Shown: positions 62,358 through 64,000 of the stretch, piece after piece
How positions within the stretch are numbered: position 1 is the first letter of the stretch
Layout of the letters: every line of letters begins with the position of its first letter
Source: Pardosa pseudoannulata
Lineage: Eukaryota > Arthropoda > Arachnida > Araneae > Lycosidae
Assembly: GCA_032207245.1 (NCBI GenBank)
Contig: CM063498.1
Coordinates: forward strand, 50,944,846-51,008,845
Length of the DNA stretch: 64,000 bases
Reading direction: 5' to 3'
Translations under genes and position numbers: made by a program
Notes under the pieces: generated by a model
Told to the model about the DNA's origin: nothing
Databases searched by the model: none
The model's input: the letters and a program-made list of their open reading frames with translations, nothing else

Positions 62358-63832
62358 AGGGCTTCGAACCGCAATTATTTTGTTCCGGTTGAACTAAAAT
62401 AAATATATTAGTTCAGTTCCGGTTGTCGCTTCGCCAGAAATAACGGTTTTCTTTTCAATTTCCAATGAATAATTTTATTTTATGTATATTTTCATTTGTA
62501 CTAAAAATATAACTATATCATAAAGAAATGTAATCAAAATTTAGAAGATTTTATTTTTTTTATTGAGAGACGTTAAAGAGTCCGATATAAAACCCATTAG
62601 AAATCATTAACTAGGGCCCCTAATGAAATGAAAACGGTAGTGTCCTGTTTACTTCTTTGTCCTCTATTGTTTAAAAATAAATTTAGAACACAGGAAACTT
62701 CCTCATTGGTACATTTTCTGAATTAATACAACCAGAGTTGGCATGATTTAAATCAGTTGATTGTTTTTGAAAAAAATCATCGATTTAAATTTTTTTTTTT
62801 ATTATTATTTCTTTTAAAACTTATATTCCTAAGATAGGAGAATTGGGAATCAGTCAGCACAGTAATACCAATAAGTAAATATGTGTAAATAGGTAGCATC
62901 TGTTTTCCAAGAATTTAAGGGTTGGTACCAGAAAGTAGTTGTAGTAGGGGTAGTACAATGATTATGATTGGTGGAATTCATTTGATGTAATGGGAGGTAA
63001 AGAGAGTATTACAGAACTTGAAACTCAGTTTGTCTACAACAGCCGTGGCTTCATCTGCTGGAACGGAAAGACAGTTTTCTTCTTTTGGTATTGTTCATTC
63101 TAGCCTTCATAACCCATTAGGAGTAGATAAAGCATCAAAGCTAGTGTTTTTATTGAAACAATTAAATCCATAAATCGGCGCTTAAAAAATATTGAAATAT
63201 TTGTGATTTTTTTTAAATAAATAGTTTGCATTAAAAGAATATTTAATTTGTTCTTTGAATTTACATCTTATTTAGTTTGCACTATCCAATTACAAAATAA
63301 TGGAATGTATTTAGATTAAAATTTATATATTTAATTTTAGGTAAGTGTGTAGAATTACTAGATAGATATGATGTTACTTCTTATAACAAACTATTCTATG
63401 TATATTGTAAAAAACATAAAAAGAACGATTAAAATTAGTATTCAGAAAATAAAAAAATTCCGATTTAAATCAAAATCTGATTTTAATCGAATAAATCTGA
63501 TTTTTTATATTTTTAAAAAAAAATCATGAGTTTTTTCCAACCCGCAACAATTAACCAGCATAAACGATACGAGCGGTAAGCAGAGAACGGCAAGCATTGG
63601 CTTTGTTAACCGTTATCAAAATTGTAGTTTCATGCGAAACATAAACTAAGGAGTAGTGAACAGCAAAACAGGAAATCGAGAAGCAATCTGCACGCGACGA
63701 CAATAATTACATTGCTGACGTAAAATTAGAGTATACTGATAAGTTGGCAAAAGTAACTAAATAGCCGAAGATATAACGAACAAAAATAAAACTGATATTT
63801 TTTTTTCAGTTCAGTTTCGGTTCGAAACACAA
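62358..63832. mobile_element. Possible hAT element hosting derivative B
   Basis: Left end CAGGGCTTCGAACCGCAAT; right end, inverted, TTGTGTTTCGAACCGAAAC. GTTCAGTTCCGGTT-type words lie just inside both ends. No target duplication was recognised. The hAT derivative B sits inside it, so the host is older. Confidence 0.45.
62733..63545 (+). mobile_element. hAT derivative B, ~813 bp, inverted relative to A
   Basis: Starts CAGAGTTGGCATGATTTAAATC and ends ...GAGTTTTTTCCAACCCGC. It is clearly homologous to derivative A over its whole length but in the opposite orientation. The transposase C-terminal stretch (~62960-63173, plus strand) is interrupted by a ~14-bp deletion near 63040 relative to A. No clean target duplication. 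Confidence 0.75.
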
Positions 63833-64000
63833 GATTCCAGGATCTACATGTTTCAGAATAATGTTCAAACTTAGTTCATAGTTTTGGTTGTTAATGAAAT
63901 GGATAAGAGTTCTTCTACATTAAAGAAATTGTCAGGTACAAAGTAGTCTGAAAACAGCTGATGGAGTTTTAGTTTAAAATTCTGTTACAGAAATGTGAAA

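Noticed and set aside
58721..63832. Retroviral or LTR element bounded by repeats
   Set aside because: The repeats are inverted, not direct, have CAG...CTG hAT termini, and no gag-pol coding lies between them.

Overview
This window is AT-rich eukaryotic DNA with long (TA)n and (CA)n tracts, tRNA-derived SINEs, hAT-type MITEs and a Helitron. There are no operons, prokaryotic ribosome binding sites or CRISPR arrays. The repeat content and the Kozak-like start context (AAAATGG) point to an arthropod. An arachnid, probably a spider, is my best guess from the SINE style, but this is inference and no database was searched.

Positions 1-42688 are a head-to-tail tandem array of a roughly 9.05 kb unit. 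Units span 1-9056, 9057-18215, 18216-28806, 28807-37849 and a truncated fifth unit 37850-42688, which runs into a 100-N assembly gap (42689-42788). The window starts inside the array, so its left edge is not seen and the phase used here is arbitrary. Each complete unit carries one GC-richer island holding a single-exon minus-strand ORF of 181 codons. It is intact in units 2, 3 and 4 (identical protein), broken by two 1-bp insertions in unit 1, and deleted in unit 5. The protein can be aligned by eye to the Bcl-2 fold, with BH4-, BH3-, BH1- and BH2-like segments in the right order and spacing and no C-terminal membrane anchor. I regard it as a candidate divergent, tandemly amplified Bcl-2-like apoptosis regulator; this is motif-level inference. 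Downstream of its stop lies a decayed duplicate of its last ~45 codons. The rest of each unit is non-coding: two SINEs, a degenerate direct-repeat element, a short minisatellite and a (TA)n/(CA)n block that differs in length between units.

Unit 3 is longer because a 1360-bp non-autonomous Helitron (25154-26513) sits in it. It is inserted exactly between A and T, ends in CTAG behind a palindrome, and has empty sites in the sibling units. It carries two 5' termini and one 3' terminus.

Positions 42789-64000 are ordinary repeat-littered DNA unrelated to the unit apart from shared SINE families. It holds a 144-bp hAT MITE with an 8-bp target duplication, an 873-bp hAT-like element, a LINE reverse-transcriptase tail remnant, a decayed spliced gene or transposase-like remnant on the minus strand (52175-53060), several SINEs, a 686-bp hAT MITE with a perfect 8-bp target duplication, an inverted pair of ~0.82 kb hAT derivatives that keep the transposase dimerisation exon, and a decayed hAT transposase. 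No intact host gene is recognisable in this right part.
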